Assembly: GCF_902859695.1 (NCBI RefSeq)
Contig: NZ_CADIJL010000017.1
Span: 1-64,000, forward strand
DNA length: 64,000 bases
Source of the DNA: Achromobacter ruhlandii
Lineage (GTDB): Bacteria; Pseudomonadota; Gammaproteobacteria; Burkholderiales; Burkholderiaceae_B
Direction of reading: 5' to 3'
The notes beneath the pieces are model-generated. The model was not told where the DNA came from. It was given only the letters and a program-made list of their open reading frames with translations, and did not search any database. The position numbers were made by a program, and so were the translations under genes. Below, one piece after another: positions 11,329 through 20,087 of the stretch; the first letter of the stretch is position 1; each line of letters begins with the position of its first letter.

Positions 11329-11600
11329 AGCCCTCATGCTCCGTAATGCGCGGATAGCGCGACAGAAGTGATAGGGCCCTGGCCCCACGGGGAGCCGGGG
11401 CATGGCGTTGCTGCTTACGACGAAAGGCGGTTCACGGTAGATCCAACCCCTTGTGATTGTCATGGCGGGATGGACCGCACCGATGCAGAACGAATCTTAT
11501 AGATCGATTCGTTTAAGCGTCAATCGGTTTGGATTGGGGTTAGTACTTGCTTGCTTCGCGTTGCGAATGGTGGGTTTGGCGCGCCACCGGCAGGCCGGCC

Positions 11601-12989
11601 TCAGGCCTTGGGCGCGGGATCGGCGGCCAGGGTCCGCGCCAATTCGCGCACGATCTGCTTGCGCCGTTCGCTGTCTTCATGGCCCTTGGCCAGCGCCGAC
11701 CATTCGGGCCGGCTGCGCGCTTCCTTCAGGGCCTCGGGCAAGGGGCCGCGGCGCAGCGCCTCGTCGTCGGGACGGTCGAGCCGCAGCGGCGCGCGGGCGG
11801 CGTGGCCGCGGCGCTCCAGTGCGTCGATCAGCTGCCGCTGGCGCAGCGCCAACAGGCGCAGCACCGCGTCGTCGACGCTGATCTCGCGCCAGCCGCGCAG
11901 TTTGCCGGCAACGCGTTTGCCAAGCTTTTCCACGCCCTGCCACAGTCCGCCGGCGGCGGCCCCGATCAGCATGCCGGTGCCCAGGCTGAGGCCGGCGCTG
12001 AGCAGGTCCACCGCCGCGCCGGCCATGGCGCCGGCCGCGGCGCCCATGCCGACCTGCACGCCCATGTCCTTGAGGGTCTGAGGGTGGAACAGGTCCATGC
12101 CCCAGCGTTCGCCTTGCAGCGGCAACGCATCATCGTCGTAATCCGACGCGCGGAAGTTGTACAGCGCCAGCAACGCGGTGACGCAGGCCTGCTCGCGCTG
12201 GCGCACTTGCTCACGCAGTTGCCGCGCCGCGGCCGCCAGCGCGGCTTCGTCGCTGGCGCTGGCGATATGCAGCGCGGCGACATCGACCAGCAGGTCGGCC
12301 AGCAGTTCGCAGGCGGCGGCGTGGCGCTCGCGGCGTTGGCGCGCCAGATTGTCGGCCAGGCGCGCCAAGGTGTCGGCGTGGCGGTCCAGCAGCACGCCGA
12401 GCTTGGCATACAGCTGTTGTTCGCCATTGAGCGGCGGCGCGACGGTATCGAACTCGACGGCGGCGTGCAGGCCCAGCCGCGCCAGCGCCTCGCGCCACTC
12501 GGCGGCGCGATGCGCTGGCGCATTGACGAAATTCAGCACCGGCAGCAAGGGCCGGCCGCAGGCCGCCAGGATGGCGAGTTCGTCGCGATGCTTGCCCAGC
12601 ACCGGATCGCGCGCATCGATCACGTACAGCGCGGCGTCGCAGTCCAGCATCTTCTTCAGGACTCGGGCTTCCTGCTCGTAGCGGCCGTGCGCTTCGGGCG
12701 TGTCGAGAAAGCGCCGGATCCGGGCCGGCCCGTCCAGCCGCTCGCCCGGCGCTTCCAGCCGTTCCAGGTATTCGAGCAGCGCGATGCTGTCTTCCATGCC
12801 GGGCGTGTCGAACCATTCCAGCACGGCGCGCCCGTCGAGCCGCAGGCGCGCGCCCTCGACGTGGCGGGTGGTGCCGGGCTGGTCGGCGACCTCGCCGAAA
12901 CGGGTATCGCGGGTCAGCGTTCGCAGCAGCGAGGTCTTGCCGGTGTTGGTGTGGCCCACCACCGCAATGTTGATGAGGCGTTCAGTCAT
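11601..12989 (-). CDS. Small GTPase with DUF3482 C-terminal domain
   Basis: The ATG at 12989 overlaps the upstream gene's stop in an ATGACTGA junction, so translation is coupled; the protein has 462 residues. An Era/EngA-type G domain is clear: P-loop GHTNTGKT (residues 12-19), switch Thr in PGTTRH, and DTPGMED (G3). The C-terminal half contains a Gly/Ala-rich stretch (MGAAAGAMAGAAVDLLSAG onwards, near residues 310-360) with glycine-zipper spacing, suggesting membrane insertion or helix packing. The family occurs beside DUF2868 membrane proteins, as here. The process it controls is not established. Confidence 0.85.
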   Translation of the reverse strand: MTERLINIAVVGHTNTGKTSLLRTLTRDTRFGEVADQPGTTRHVEGARLRLDGRAVLEWFDTPGMEDSIALLEYLERLEAPGERLDGPARIRRFLDTPEAHGRYEQEARVLKKMLDCDAALYVIDARDPVLGKHRDELAILAACGRPLLPVLNFVNAPAHRAAEWREALARLGLHAAVEFDTVAPPLNGEQQLYAKLGVLLDRHADTLARLADNLARQRRERHAAACELLADLLVDVAALHIASASDEAALAAAARQLREQVRQREQACVTALLALYNFRASDYDDDALPLQGERWGMDLFHPQTLKDMGVQVGMGAAAGAMAGAAVDLLSAGLSLGTGMLIGAAAGGLWQGVEKLGKRVAGKLRGWREISVDDAVLRLLALRQRQLIDALERRGHAARAPLRLDRPDDEALRRGPLPEALKEARSRPEWSALAKGHEDSERRKQIVRELARTLAADPAPKA

Positions 12990-14412
12990 GGCCGTGCTCC
13001 AACCACGCCAGCGCGGCGCCTTGGGCGCCAATGACGGCCTGGGCATCCATTCCCAGGGCCGCCAGCCGCTCGCGCCAGAGCGGTTCGCGCGTGTCCGCGC
13101 CGGCCGGCGCCAATAACCAAACCCGGGTCAGCGCGGCATGCGCGGCCAGCTCGGCGATCAGCGCCAGCGTGCCGCGATCGGGCGTCTGGCGCGCGTCGCA
13201 GGCGATCACGAGGCGCGAGGCGGCCGCGCGCGACAGCGCATCGAGCAGCTGATTGCGCTGCTCCCGGGTATCCAGCGTGCCCGCCATGCGGACCGAGGCG
13301 GGCAGGTCGGGCGGCGGCCAGGACAGGTCCGCGGGCAGTTCCAGGCCCAGCAGCACGGGCTGGCCCCCCAGGCCCTGCGGCGCCGATGAGGCCACGCGGG
13401 GCTGATGCAGCGGGTCGACCGGACGATCGATGCCGGTGGACTGCGCGGGCGGATCGAGCCGGTCGCGCAAGGCGGCATGGCCGGCCAGCGTGGGATCGAT
13501 GGCGATGGCGCGCAGCGCGCGCCGGGCGGCGGCCATGCAGGCGAGCCAGGCCGCCAGCCGAGGCAGGATGCCGTAGGTCACCAGCACGCCGATCAACCAT
13601 AGCGACCATTGCACCTGGGCATCGGCGGCCAGGGCCTGGCTGCCGTCGCTGGCCCGCACCATGGCGGCGTCGGGCAGCGGAAAGCCCAGTTGCGCCGGCA
13701 GCCAGCCCATGGCGTGCGTCAACCAGACAAAGGTGTCGGGCGCCAGCAGCGTGGTGGCCCAGACGAAGCGGTAGCTGGCGGTGGTCAGCAGCGCCAGCAG
13801 GGTGGCCAGCGCCGCGCCCAGCCCGGCCAGCCAGAGGCCATGGCTGACCGAACCGAACAGCCAGCGCAACGCGCCGGCGCGGCCGAGCAGGTTGAGGAAC
13901 GCCTGCGGCACCAGGGCGCCGTCGGGGCCGCGCGCCAGCTTGCGCGTCGCCCAGAGCCAGAGCCGTCCCAATGGCGTCATGGCCGCCGGCCGCAGCAGGA
14001 AGCTGGCCAGCCACAGCAGGAAGGTGATGGCGTGCAGGCCCAGCAGCGCGCCCAGCGCCCACAGCACATTGACCGGACGGCTGCCGTCGCCCAGGGCGCC
14101 GGCGGCCACGCCAGCGCCCGACAGCAGGGCCAGCAGCACCAGCACGACCAGCACGGCGGCGGCGCTGCGGCGCCAGCCGTCGACCAGCGGCGTCAACTGC
14201 TCGCGTTGCGCCAGCAATTGGGCGCGGGCCAGGATGCGTTGCCGCAGGGGGACGTCGAGCTGGCGCACCTGGCGCACCACGCCGCTGTCTTCCAGCGGTC
14301 CCCAGTGCGCTTCGCGCAATCGGACCAGTTCGGCCAGCCAATGGGCGCGCAGCGGCGTCTGGCCGGCGGCATCGAGGGGGATGGAAACGTCGCGGGAAGT
14401 CGGCGATGGCAT
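12982..14412 (-). CDS. DUF2868 membrane protein, partner of the DUF3482 GTPase
   Basis: This 476-residue protein has an N-terminal cytoplasmic region with a basic, leucine-rich segment (residues 25-75), then four strongly hydrophobic segments, two close together near residues 83-165 and two near 190-300, and a soluble C-terminal domain (about 340-476). The C-terminal part resembles an alpha/beta nucleotide-style fold (RLVIACDARQTPDRG), but no P-loop is present. It overlaps the start of the GTPase by 8 nt. The pairing suggests a membrane receptor or effector for the GTPase. No function is known to me. Confidence 0.8.
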   Translation of the reverse strand: MPSPTSRDVSIPLDAAGQTPLRAHWLAELVRLREAHWGPLEDSGVVRQVRQLDVPLRQRILARAQLLAQREQLTPLVDGWRRSAAAVLVVLVLLALLSGAGVAAGALGDGSRPVNVLWALGALLGLHAITFLLWLASFLLRPAAMTPLGRLWLWATRKLARGPDGALVPQAFLNLLGRAGALRWLFGSVSHGLWLAGLGAALATLLALLTTASYRFVWATTLLAPDTFVWLTHAMGWLPAQLGFPLPDAAMVRASDGSQALAADAQVQWSLWLIGVLVTYGILPRLAAWLACMAAARRALRAIAIDPTLAGHAALRDRLDPPAQSTGIDRPVDPLHQPRVASSAPQGLGGQPVLLGLELPADLSWPPPDLPASVRMAGTLDTREQRNQLLDALSRAAASRLVIACDARQTPDRGTLALIAELAAHAALTRVWLLAPAGADTREPLWRERLAALGMDAQAVIGAQGAALAWLEHGHD

Positions 14413-14479
14413 CGCGGGCGGGGCAGGCGATCAGGCCGCGAAGGGCGATGCGACATTGTAGACCGCGCGGCCCGCGCGC

Positions 14480-15367
14480 TTACTGCCGGCGGTGGGCGGC
14501 GCGGTACTGGCCGGGCGTGACGCCGATGGCGTCGCGGAACACCCGCGACAGGTGGCTGGCGTTGCCGAAGCCGGCCGCCTGCGCGACGCCGGCCAGATCG
14601 CCCTTGCCGCTGGCCAGCAGGCCGCGCGCGTGGGCCAGGCGCCGGGCGCGGACCCAGGCGTGCGGCGGCTCGCCGAACGAGGTGTGGAACATGCGGGCGA
14701 AGTGGTAAGTGGACAGCGCCGCCACGCCGGCCAACTGGTCCAGCGTCAGGGGCTCGGCGAGGTGCGCGTCGATGTAGTCCATGATCCGACGCCGCACCGC
14801 CGGCGCCAGGCCGCCGCGCGCGGGCGACGCGGCCTTGCGCGACACGCCCTGGCGCAACAGGTGGTGCAGCACCGTCTCGGCCGCGCTGCTGGCCGCCAGG
14901 CGGTCGGCGGGCGCGTTCCAGTCGGTGTCCAGCAGGGCCCGGCAGACATCGGTCAGCGAGGCGTCATGGATATAGGTGCGGTCGCGCAGTTCCAGCGCAC
15001 GCGGTTCGCAGTCGAGCCGCAGCACGGCCTCGCGCGCCAGGCGTTCGGGCGCGATGTACAGGTGCAGGAAATGCACCTTGTCGTTCATGCACCAGCGCGA
15101 ATGGTGTTCGGCGGGCAGCACGCAGAACTTGCCGGCGCCGCCATGCAGCGGATTGCCGATCCGGAATGATTTCTCGCCGCCATGCAGGTAAAGCGACAGC
15201 GTGTGGTGTCCGGGCGTGTCATAGCCCAGCGTTTCGTGGGCGCTGCGGCCCCACTGCGAAATGGCGATGCCATCGCCCAGCGAAGCGGCCCGTGCCAGCG
15301 TCGCACTGGACGCGGACAGCGTGCGAAAAACGGAGAAGTCGGACGGAGCCGAAGCGGTGGTGCCCAT
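14480..15367 (-). CDS. AraC family transcriptional regulator
   Basis: A 295-residue regulator with an N-terminal cupin-like ligand domain (residues about 30-140, including HHSRW and HLYIAPERLA) and a C-terminal AraC/XylS double helix-turn-helix: LTLDQLAGVAALSTYHFARMF for the first helix pair and GDLAGVAQAAGFGNASHLSRVF for the second, ending with the conserved G-x-TPGQYR motif. It is divergent from the EamA-type exporter at 15537, which is the obvious candidate target. The ligand is unknown. Confidence 0.9.
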   Translation of the reverse strand: MGTTASAPSDFSVFRTLSASSATLARAASLGDGIAISQWGRSAHETLGYDTPGHHTLSLYLHGGEKSFRIGNPLHGGAGKFCVLPAEHHSRWCMNDKVHFLHLYIAPERLAREAVLRLDCEPRALELRDRTYIHDASLTDVCRALLDTDWNAPADRLAASSAAETVLHHLLRQGVSRKAASPARGGLAPAVRRRIMDYIDAHLAEPLTLDQLAGVAALSTYHFARMFHTSFGEPPHAWVRARRLAHARGLLASGKGDLAGVAQAAGFGNASHLSRVFRDAIGVTPGQYRAAHRRQ

Positions 15368-15536
15368 GGAACCGAAATGCTACTGCGATCCCCGCGCGCG
15401 TGGCAGGCGCAGGTGCGGAAAAACCGCAAGAACCGGCAATTTTTCCGTCCGCGGCAGGCGCAGACTGGGCGCCGGAGCCCGCGATTTTCGCGGTCCTGGA
15501 TGTCATGTCCTTTTTGGCCCTGCCGAGCGTCCCAAA

Positions 15537-16430
15537 GTGAATCTCTTCCTGTATTTCCTGACCGTCATCATCTGGGGCACCACCTGGATCGCCATCAAGC
15601 TGCAGCTTGGGGTCGTGGCGATTCCCGTGTCCATCTTCTACCGTTTCGCGCTGGCCGGCCTGGTGCTGTTCGCCGCGTTGCTGCTGACCCGCAAGCTGCA
15701 GCGCCTGGATCGTCGCGGGCACCTGTTATGCCTGGGCCAGGGGCTGTGCCTGTTCTGCCTGAATTTCCTCTGCTTCTACACGGCCACGCAGTGGATTCCC
15801 AGTGGCCTGGTATCGGTGGTGTTTTCCGCCGCCACGCTGTGGAACGCGTTGAACGCGCGGCTGTGGTTCGGTACGCGGATCGCGCCGCGCGTCATGGTCG
15901 CTGGCGCGGTGGGCTTTTCCGGGTTGGTGTTGCTGTTCTGGCCCGAGCTGTCCGGCCAGGAGGCCAGCCACGAGACGTTGCTCGGGCTGGGCTTCGCGTT
16001 GCTGGGCACGTTCTGTTTTTCCACCGGCAACATGCTGTCGTCGCTGCAGCAGCGCGCCGGCATCCGGCCGCTGACGGGCAACGCCTACAGCATGCTGTAC
16101 GGTGCCGCGGTGTTGCTGGCCGGTTGCGCGGCGGCAGGCGTGCCGTTCCGCTTCGATACCTCGTCGGCCTATGTCGGCGCCCTGCTCTACCTGGCGATTC
16201 CCGGATCGGTCATTGGCTTCACCGCCTACCTCACGCTGGTCGGGCGCATGGGCCCGGCGCGCGCCGCCTACTGCACGGTGCTGTTTCCGGTGGTGGCGCT
16301 GAGCGTGTCCACCTTCGCCGAGGGCTACCAGTGGACGCCGGCCGCGCTGCTGGGCCTGGGGCTGGTGATGTTCGGCAACCTGCTGGTCTTCACCAGGTGG
16401 TCGCCGTTCACGCGGCGGTTGGCGGCATAG
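15537..16430 (+). CDS. EamA/DMT-superfamily drug/metabolite transporter
   Basis: I start at GTG 15537 (VNLFLYFLTVIIWGTTW); the frame is open further upstream, but that sequence is Arg-rich, unlike the family, and lies opposite the 5' end of the AraC gene. The 297-residue product has about ten hydrophobic helices in two EamA repeats, with the family motif WGTTWIAIK in helix 1 and a second-repeat GPARAAYCTVLFPVVALS before the last helices. It is an inner-membrane exporter of small metabolites or amino acids by family. Divergent from the AraC gene, so probably controlled by it. Confidence 0.88.
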   Translation: MNLFLYFLTVIIWGTTWIAIKLQLGVVAIPVSIFYRFALAGLVLFAALLLTRKLQRLDRRGHLLCLGQGLCLFCLNFLCFYTATQWIPSGLVSVVFSAATLWNALNARLWFGTRIAPRVMVAGAVGFSGLVLLFWPELSGQEASHETLLGLGFALLGTFCFSTGNMLSSLQQRAGIRPLTGNAYSMLYGAAVLLAGCAAAGVPFRFDTSSAYVGALLYLAIPGSVIGFTAYLTLVGRMGPARAAYCTVLFPVVALSVSTFAEGYQWTPAALLGLGLVMFGNLLVFTRWSPFTRRLAA

Positions 16431-16433
16431 GGA

Positions 16434-17642
16434 TCAACGCGCTTGCCGCGCCAGGGTGCGCAAGGCGTCGAGCAGGCGCTCGATCTCGTCGTCGCGGGTC
16501 AGGTAGCTGACCGAGGCGCGCGCGATCTGCGCCAGGCCGCGCGCCTGCATGTCGAGCGGCGTGTACGGCACGCCGTTGCTGCCGATAGTGATGCCTTGCG
16601 CCGCGAGGGCGCGTTGGACGGCGCCGGCTTCCAGTCCGGCAAGATTGAACGACACCAGGCCAGAGCGTTCGCGGCCCTGGTCCAGCACCTCGATGCCGTC
16701 GATCGCGGTCAGTCCGGCGCGCAAGGCTTGCGCCACCGTATCGATGCGCGCGCGGATGGCGTCCAGCCCGATATCGAGCGCCTCGCGCAACGCATTGGCC
16801 AGGCCGGCGCGCAACGCCAGCGAGGCTTCGGCCGATTCGAAGCGCGCCGCGTCGCCGCGCAGTTGCGGCTGGCCATCGGCGCCCAGCGGCGCGGAATAGG
16901 TGTCGACGAAGGCAGGCGCCAAGCGCGGCAGGAAATCACGCCGCACATACAGCAGGCCGGTGCCACGCGGACCGCGCAAGGCCTTGCGGCCGGCGCCGCT
17001 GAGCACGTCGCAGCCTACCTCGGCCACGTCCACCGGCAATTGCCCCACCGCTTGCGCCGCGTCGATGAAATACGGCACGCCGGCCGCGCGCGTGACGCGG
17101 CCGATGGCGGCGGCCGGGTTGATCAGGCCGCCATTGGCGGGCAGCCAGGTCAGGGCCACCAGCCGCACCCGTTCGTCCAGCATGGCCTGGAGCGCGGCCG
17201 GATCGACACAGCCGCTGTCGTCCGACGGAATTGTCTCGATCGTGGCGCCGGTGTGTTGCGTGGCCAGCCGCATGGCAGCGAGATTGCCGCCCCATTCATG
17301 GCGGCCCACCAGGATGCGATCGCCGGCACGCCAAGGCCCGAGCGCCGCGAACGCCGCGCCCCAACCGGGCGAGTTGCCGCCGGTCAGGGCGATTTCGTCG
17401 GGTTGGGCATTGAGCAGGCGCGCGGCCAGTTGGCGCGCCTGGTCGGTCTGCGCGCGCGCGGCGACACCCGCTTCCATCGGCCCTTGTTCGGCTTCGCGCC
17501 GCAGGTGGGCCTGAATGGCCTCGAGCGTGGCCGTGGACGGCAGCGACGCGCCGGCATGGTTGAAGTGGACGGTGGTGCGCGTGCCGGGCGCGGCGGCGCG
17601 CAACGCGTCGAGGGCGGCGGGTGTCAGGATGGCGGCGGTCAT
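16434..17642 (-). CDS. Class V aminotransferase (cysteine desulfurase / isopenicillin-N epimerase-like)
   Basis: This 402-residue PLP enzyme shows the class V layout: NHAGASLPS near residue 28 contacting substrate, the PLP-binding Asp194 in FIDAAQ, and the Schiff-base lysine Lys220 in SGAGRKALRGPRG, followed by TGLLYVRRD. No conserved active-site Cys loop of a group I IscS desulfurase is apparent, so a lyase, transaminase or epimerase reaction is as likely as desulfuration. The RidA gene ends 49 nt upstream and is probably in the same transcript; RidA removes enamine/imine products made by PLP enzymes, which fits. Confidence 0.85.
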   Translation of the reverse strand: MTAAILTPAALDALRAAAPGTRTTVHFNHAGASLPSTATLEAIQAHLRREAEQGPMEAGVAARAQTDQARQLAARLLNAQPDEIALTGGNSPGWGAAFAALGPWRAGDRILVGRHEWGGNLAAMRLATQHTGATIETIPSDDSGCVDPAALQAMLDERVRLVALTWLPANGGLINPAAAIGRVTRAAGVPYFIDAAQAVGQLPVDVAEVGCDVLSGAGRKALRGPRGTGLLYVRRDFLPRLAPAFVDTYSAPLGADGQPQLRGDAARFESAEASLALRAGLANALREALDIGLDAIRARIDTVAQALRAGLTAIDGIEVLDQGRERSGLVSFNLAGLEAGAVQRALAAQGITIGSNGVPYTPLDMQARGLAQIARASVSYLTRDDEIERLLDALRTLARQAR

Positions 17643-17691
17643 GGCGATTCCAGGAAGGGCGCGCCGGGCGTGGCCCGGCGCCAGAGGGACA

Positions 17692-18165
17692 TCAGGCGGG
17701 CGTGAGGGCGACGACCGCTTCCACTTCCACCGCCACGCCCTGCGGCAGCGAGGCCACGCCGACCGCGCTGCGCGCGTGGCGGCCGGCGTCGCCGAACACT
17801 TCCACCATCAGGTCCGACGCGCCGTTGGCGACCGCGCTCTGGCGGTTGAAATCCGGCGTGCTGGCGACGAACACGCCCAAGCGCACCACCCGTGCCACGC
17901 GGTCGAGACGGTCGCCGGTGGCGGCGGCGATCTGCGCCAGGAGGCCCAGCGCCGACAGGCGCGCGGCGGCGACGCCGTCGGCCTCGGAGACCTGGTTGCC
18001 CAGCTGGCCCAGGAATGCCGGCTTGCCGCCCGCGCGTGAAATCTGGCCGGAGATGTACAGCAGGTTGCCCTCCTGGACGAAGGGAACGTAATTGGCGGCG
18101 GGCGCGGCCGCCGCTTCCAGCGCAAGGCCGAGTTCGGCCACGCGGCCGGAGATCGTACGGGTCAT
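17692..18165 (-). CDS. RidA family protein (enamine/imine deaminase)
   Basis: The ATG at 18165 follows AGGTGA by 4 nt and gives MTRTISGRVAELG (157 residues); an in-frame ATG at 18207 has no such site. Family motifs are NLLYISGQISR near residue 40, LSALGLLAQIAAATGDLDR-like helix signals, VVRLGVFVASTPDF, and the C-terminal R-x-AVGVASLPQGVAVEVEA, where the Arg normally binds the carboxylate of the imine substrate. This is the longer YjgH/UK114-like form. It lies between a LysR gene and a PLP-dependent aminotransferase gene, all on the same strand, suggesting that it clears reactive intermediates of that enzyme. Confidence 0.87.
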   Translation of the reverse strand: MTRTISGRVAELGLALEAAAAPAANYVPFVQEGNLLYISGQISRAGGKPAFLGQLGNQVSEADGVAAARLSALGLLAQIAAATGDRLDRVARVVRLGVFVASTPDFNRQSAVANGASDLMVEVFGDAGRHARSAVGVASLPQGVAVEVEAVVALTPA

Positions 18166-18273
18166 GGGGTCACCTGTGAAATGGACGAGGGAATAAGTGA
18201 TTCCCATGCTATCGGCGCGCGCGGCGCCTGACCAATCAATTCTTGCGCACTACGTATGAGCAAAAGTAATGCG

Positions 18274-19176
18274 TCAATCGGCGGCCGCGGCCCGCGCCAG
18301 CCATGCGTGGAAGGCCTGCGCGGTGGCATCGGCTTTGCCGCGCGGGCTGACGAACCACCAGCCGATGCGCGGATCGTCCAGCGCCGTGCCGGGCAGCGCT
18401 TCCACCAGGGCGCCGCTGGCCAGTTGCGCGGCGATCAGGCGGTGGCGGCCCATGGCAATGCCCTGTCCCGCCAGCGCCGCCTCCACCACGATGTTGTAGT
18501 CGTGCAGGTGCACTGTCTGGGCCCGGCCCAGGTCCAGTCCATGCTGGCGGGCCCAGGCATCCCACTCGAACGGCAACTGCGCGTGCGAGACCAGCAAGGG
18601 GTAGCGCAACAGGTCCGCCGGCACGCGCGGGCGCCGCCGTCCCGCCACCAGAGCGGGCGCGCACACCACCGACAGCCGTTCCGGCATCAGGCGCCGTGCC
18701 CGCAGGCCCGGCCAGGTGCCGCGGCCATAACGTATGGCCACGTCCACTTCGCCCGCCGCCACGTCGGCCAGCCCGATCGCCGGCAGCAGCTGCAGGTCGA
18801 TGTCCGGATGCGTGGCGGCGAAGTCCGGCAGGCGCGGCGCCAGCCAGCGGGTGGCGAACGAGGCCAGCAGGCCGACCCGCAGCGTGCGTCGCGCGACGGT
18901 CGGCGCGCGGATCGCATCCGTACCCTGGCGCAGCAGCTCGAAAGCGGCGTGGACCCGCTCGTAATAGGCCTGCCCGGCCGGCGTCAGCGCCACCGCGCGG
19001 GTCCGGCGTTCGAACAGCGGCACGCCCAACTCGGTTTCCAGCCGCTGGATATGGTGGCTGATGGCGCTTTGCGTGACGAACAGTTCCTCGCCCGCCAGGC
19101 TGAAGCTCAGGCGCCGGGCCGCCGCCTCAAAGGCGCGCAGCGAGACCAGGGCGGGCAGGGAGCGGTGGGAACGCAT
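18274..19176 (-). CDS. LysR-type regulator, GcvA-like
   Basis: The ATG at 19176 (MRSHRSLPALVSLRAFEAAARR) gives the usual 300-residue length; an upstream in-frame TTG at 19224 is possible but adds a non-family leader. The N-terminal winged HTH reads LSFSLAGEELFVTQSAISHHIQRLE followed by LGVPLFERRTRAVALTPAG, close to GcvA/AmpR-type regulators. The effector domain spans about residues 90-295. It lies upstream of the RidA and aminotransferase genes in the same orientation, so it may autoregulate and control that pair, though LysR genes are more often divergent from their targets. Confidence 0.88.
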   Translation of the reverse strand: MRSHRSLPALVSLRAFEAAARRLSFSLAGEELFVTQSAISHHIQRLETELGVPLFERRTRAVALTPAGQAYYERVHAAFELLRQGTDAIRAPTVARRTLRVGLLASFATRWLAPRLPDFAATHPDIDLQLLPAIGLADVAAGEVDVAIRYGRGTWPGLRARRLMPERLSVVCAPALVAGRRRPRVPADLLRYPLLVSHAQLPFEWDAWARQHGLDLGRAQTVHLHDYNIVVEAALAGQGIAMGRHRLIAAQLASGALVEALPGTALDDPRIGWWFVSPRGKADATAQAFHAWLARAAAAD

Positions 19177-19248
19177 GAGGCGGGTATGGGAGGCCTGAAA
19201 CCGGGGGAGCCCCCATTCTCGCAAATCAGGCGCGGGCGTGGAAACGGT

Positions 19249-19641
19249 TCAGCGCGGCTGGGCGGTGATGGGCTTGCTGCGCAGGATTTCGTGCCGCACG
19301 ATCTGCAGCGCCTGGACATGCGGCGGCTGGTCAACGGGGATTTCCCAGGCGCGGGCCGCAAACGGCGACGCCGGATCGAGCAGCCTGAAGGCCAGGTCCG
19401 TCAGCAGGTAGGACGCCGTGGCCCGGGTGTCGCGTTGTGTTTGCGTCGGCCAGCCGGTCAGGTCGCCGGTTTCGCAGATCCAGAGAATCGCGTTGACCGC
19501 ATCGGCCTGATGGGCCTTCATTACCGCGACTTCCGGCAGCGCCCGCGAGGCATCGCGAACCAGCCAGGGCATGGCCTGCAACAGGCCGAACACAAGTTCA
19601 AAGGCGGTGGTCGAGTCGACGTTCTTCGTACGTTGGGGCAT
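19249..19641 (-). CDS. Hypothetical protein, 130 residues
   Basis: An ATG-initiated frame upstream of the LysR gene with good third-position GC coding character. The sequence is helical and moderately hydrophobic (FELVFGLLQAMPWLV near residues 14-28) but has no signal peptide or clear transmembrane helix, and I recognise no motif. The spacing AVMKAHQADAVNAILWICETG could form amphipathic helices. It ends about 70 nt before the LysR start. I cannot assign a function. Confidence 0.55.
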   Translation of the reverse strand: MPQRTKNVDSTTAFELVFGLLQAMPWLVRDASRALPEVAVMKAHQADAVNAILWICETGDLTGWPTQTQRDTRATASYLLTDLAFRLLDPASPFAARAWEIPVDQPPHVQALQIVRHEILRSKPITAQPR

Positions 19642-19813
19642 GCGCGGATCCAGGCTGGGACCAAGGCTTTAGCGATGATTCAGCCGCAATCGTAAAACCT
19701 TTCGGCCGCGTATCCGGGCCCTTGTCAGCGCTTGACGGGGTGATCGCGTCCGAGTTCGCGCGTGCCGCAAGCCCCGGGCGCGGGACCCTGCCCTGATGCG
19801 CGGCCCCAGATGC

Positions 19814-19844
19814 AAAAGGCCCGCAACCAGGTTGCGGGCCTTTC
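19814..19844 (-). terminator. Terminator downstream of tRNA-Asn
   Basis: A perfect 14-bp stem AAAGGCCCGCAACC (19815-19828) with its complement (19830-19843) around a single nucleotide (an effective 3-5 nt loop). On the minus strand it ends in a TTTT run. It lies 15 nt past the tRNA 3' end and is a strong intrinsic terminator, possibly working in both directions. Confidence 0.8.
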
Positions 19845-19858
19845 AGTACTGCATTCTT

Positions 19859-19934
19859 TGGCTCCCCGAGCTGGGCTCGAACCAGCGACCTGCGGATTAA
19901 CAGTCCGTCGCTCTACCGACTGAGCTATCGGGGA
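19859..19934 (-). tRNA. tRNA-Asn (anticodon GTT)
   Basis: The 76-nt minus-strand sequence starts TCCCCGATAGCTCAGTCGGT and ends CTCGGGGAGCCA. Acceptor arms TCCCCGA/TCGGGGA pair, the D arm and GGTTCGAGCC T arm are canonical, and the anticodon loop reads ACTGTTAATC with GTT. The 3' CCA is encoded. Confidence 0.97.
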
Positions 19935-19951
19935 ACAGGTAGAGGGGGCGA

Positions 19952-19980
19952 ATTATGCACAAATTTCGCGGGGAATGCAA
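19952..19980 (-). promoter_or_regulatory. Putative sigma-70 promoter of tRNA-Asn
   Basis: On the minus strand TTGCAT (19980-19975) and CATAAT (19957-19952) are spaced by 17 bp, with the -10 about 17 nt before the mature tRNA 5' end, a fitting distance for a short leader. Confidence 0.5.
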
Positions 19981-20087
19981 AACGGCCCGGATGACCGCAG
20001 GGGTTATGACGGTTGGGCGTCAGGGCGATCCCTTATCATGGCAACCAGAAGGTTCGCGACCTCTCACGTTTTTTCCGGATTTCATAC

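Noticed and set aside
19859-19934. tRNA-Asn as an integration site for a genomic island
   Set aside because: No integrase, no direct repeat of the tRNA 3' end and no composition change nearby; flanking genes are ordinary chromosomal genes.
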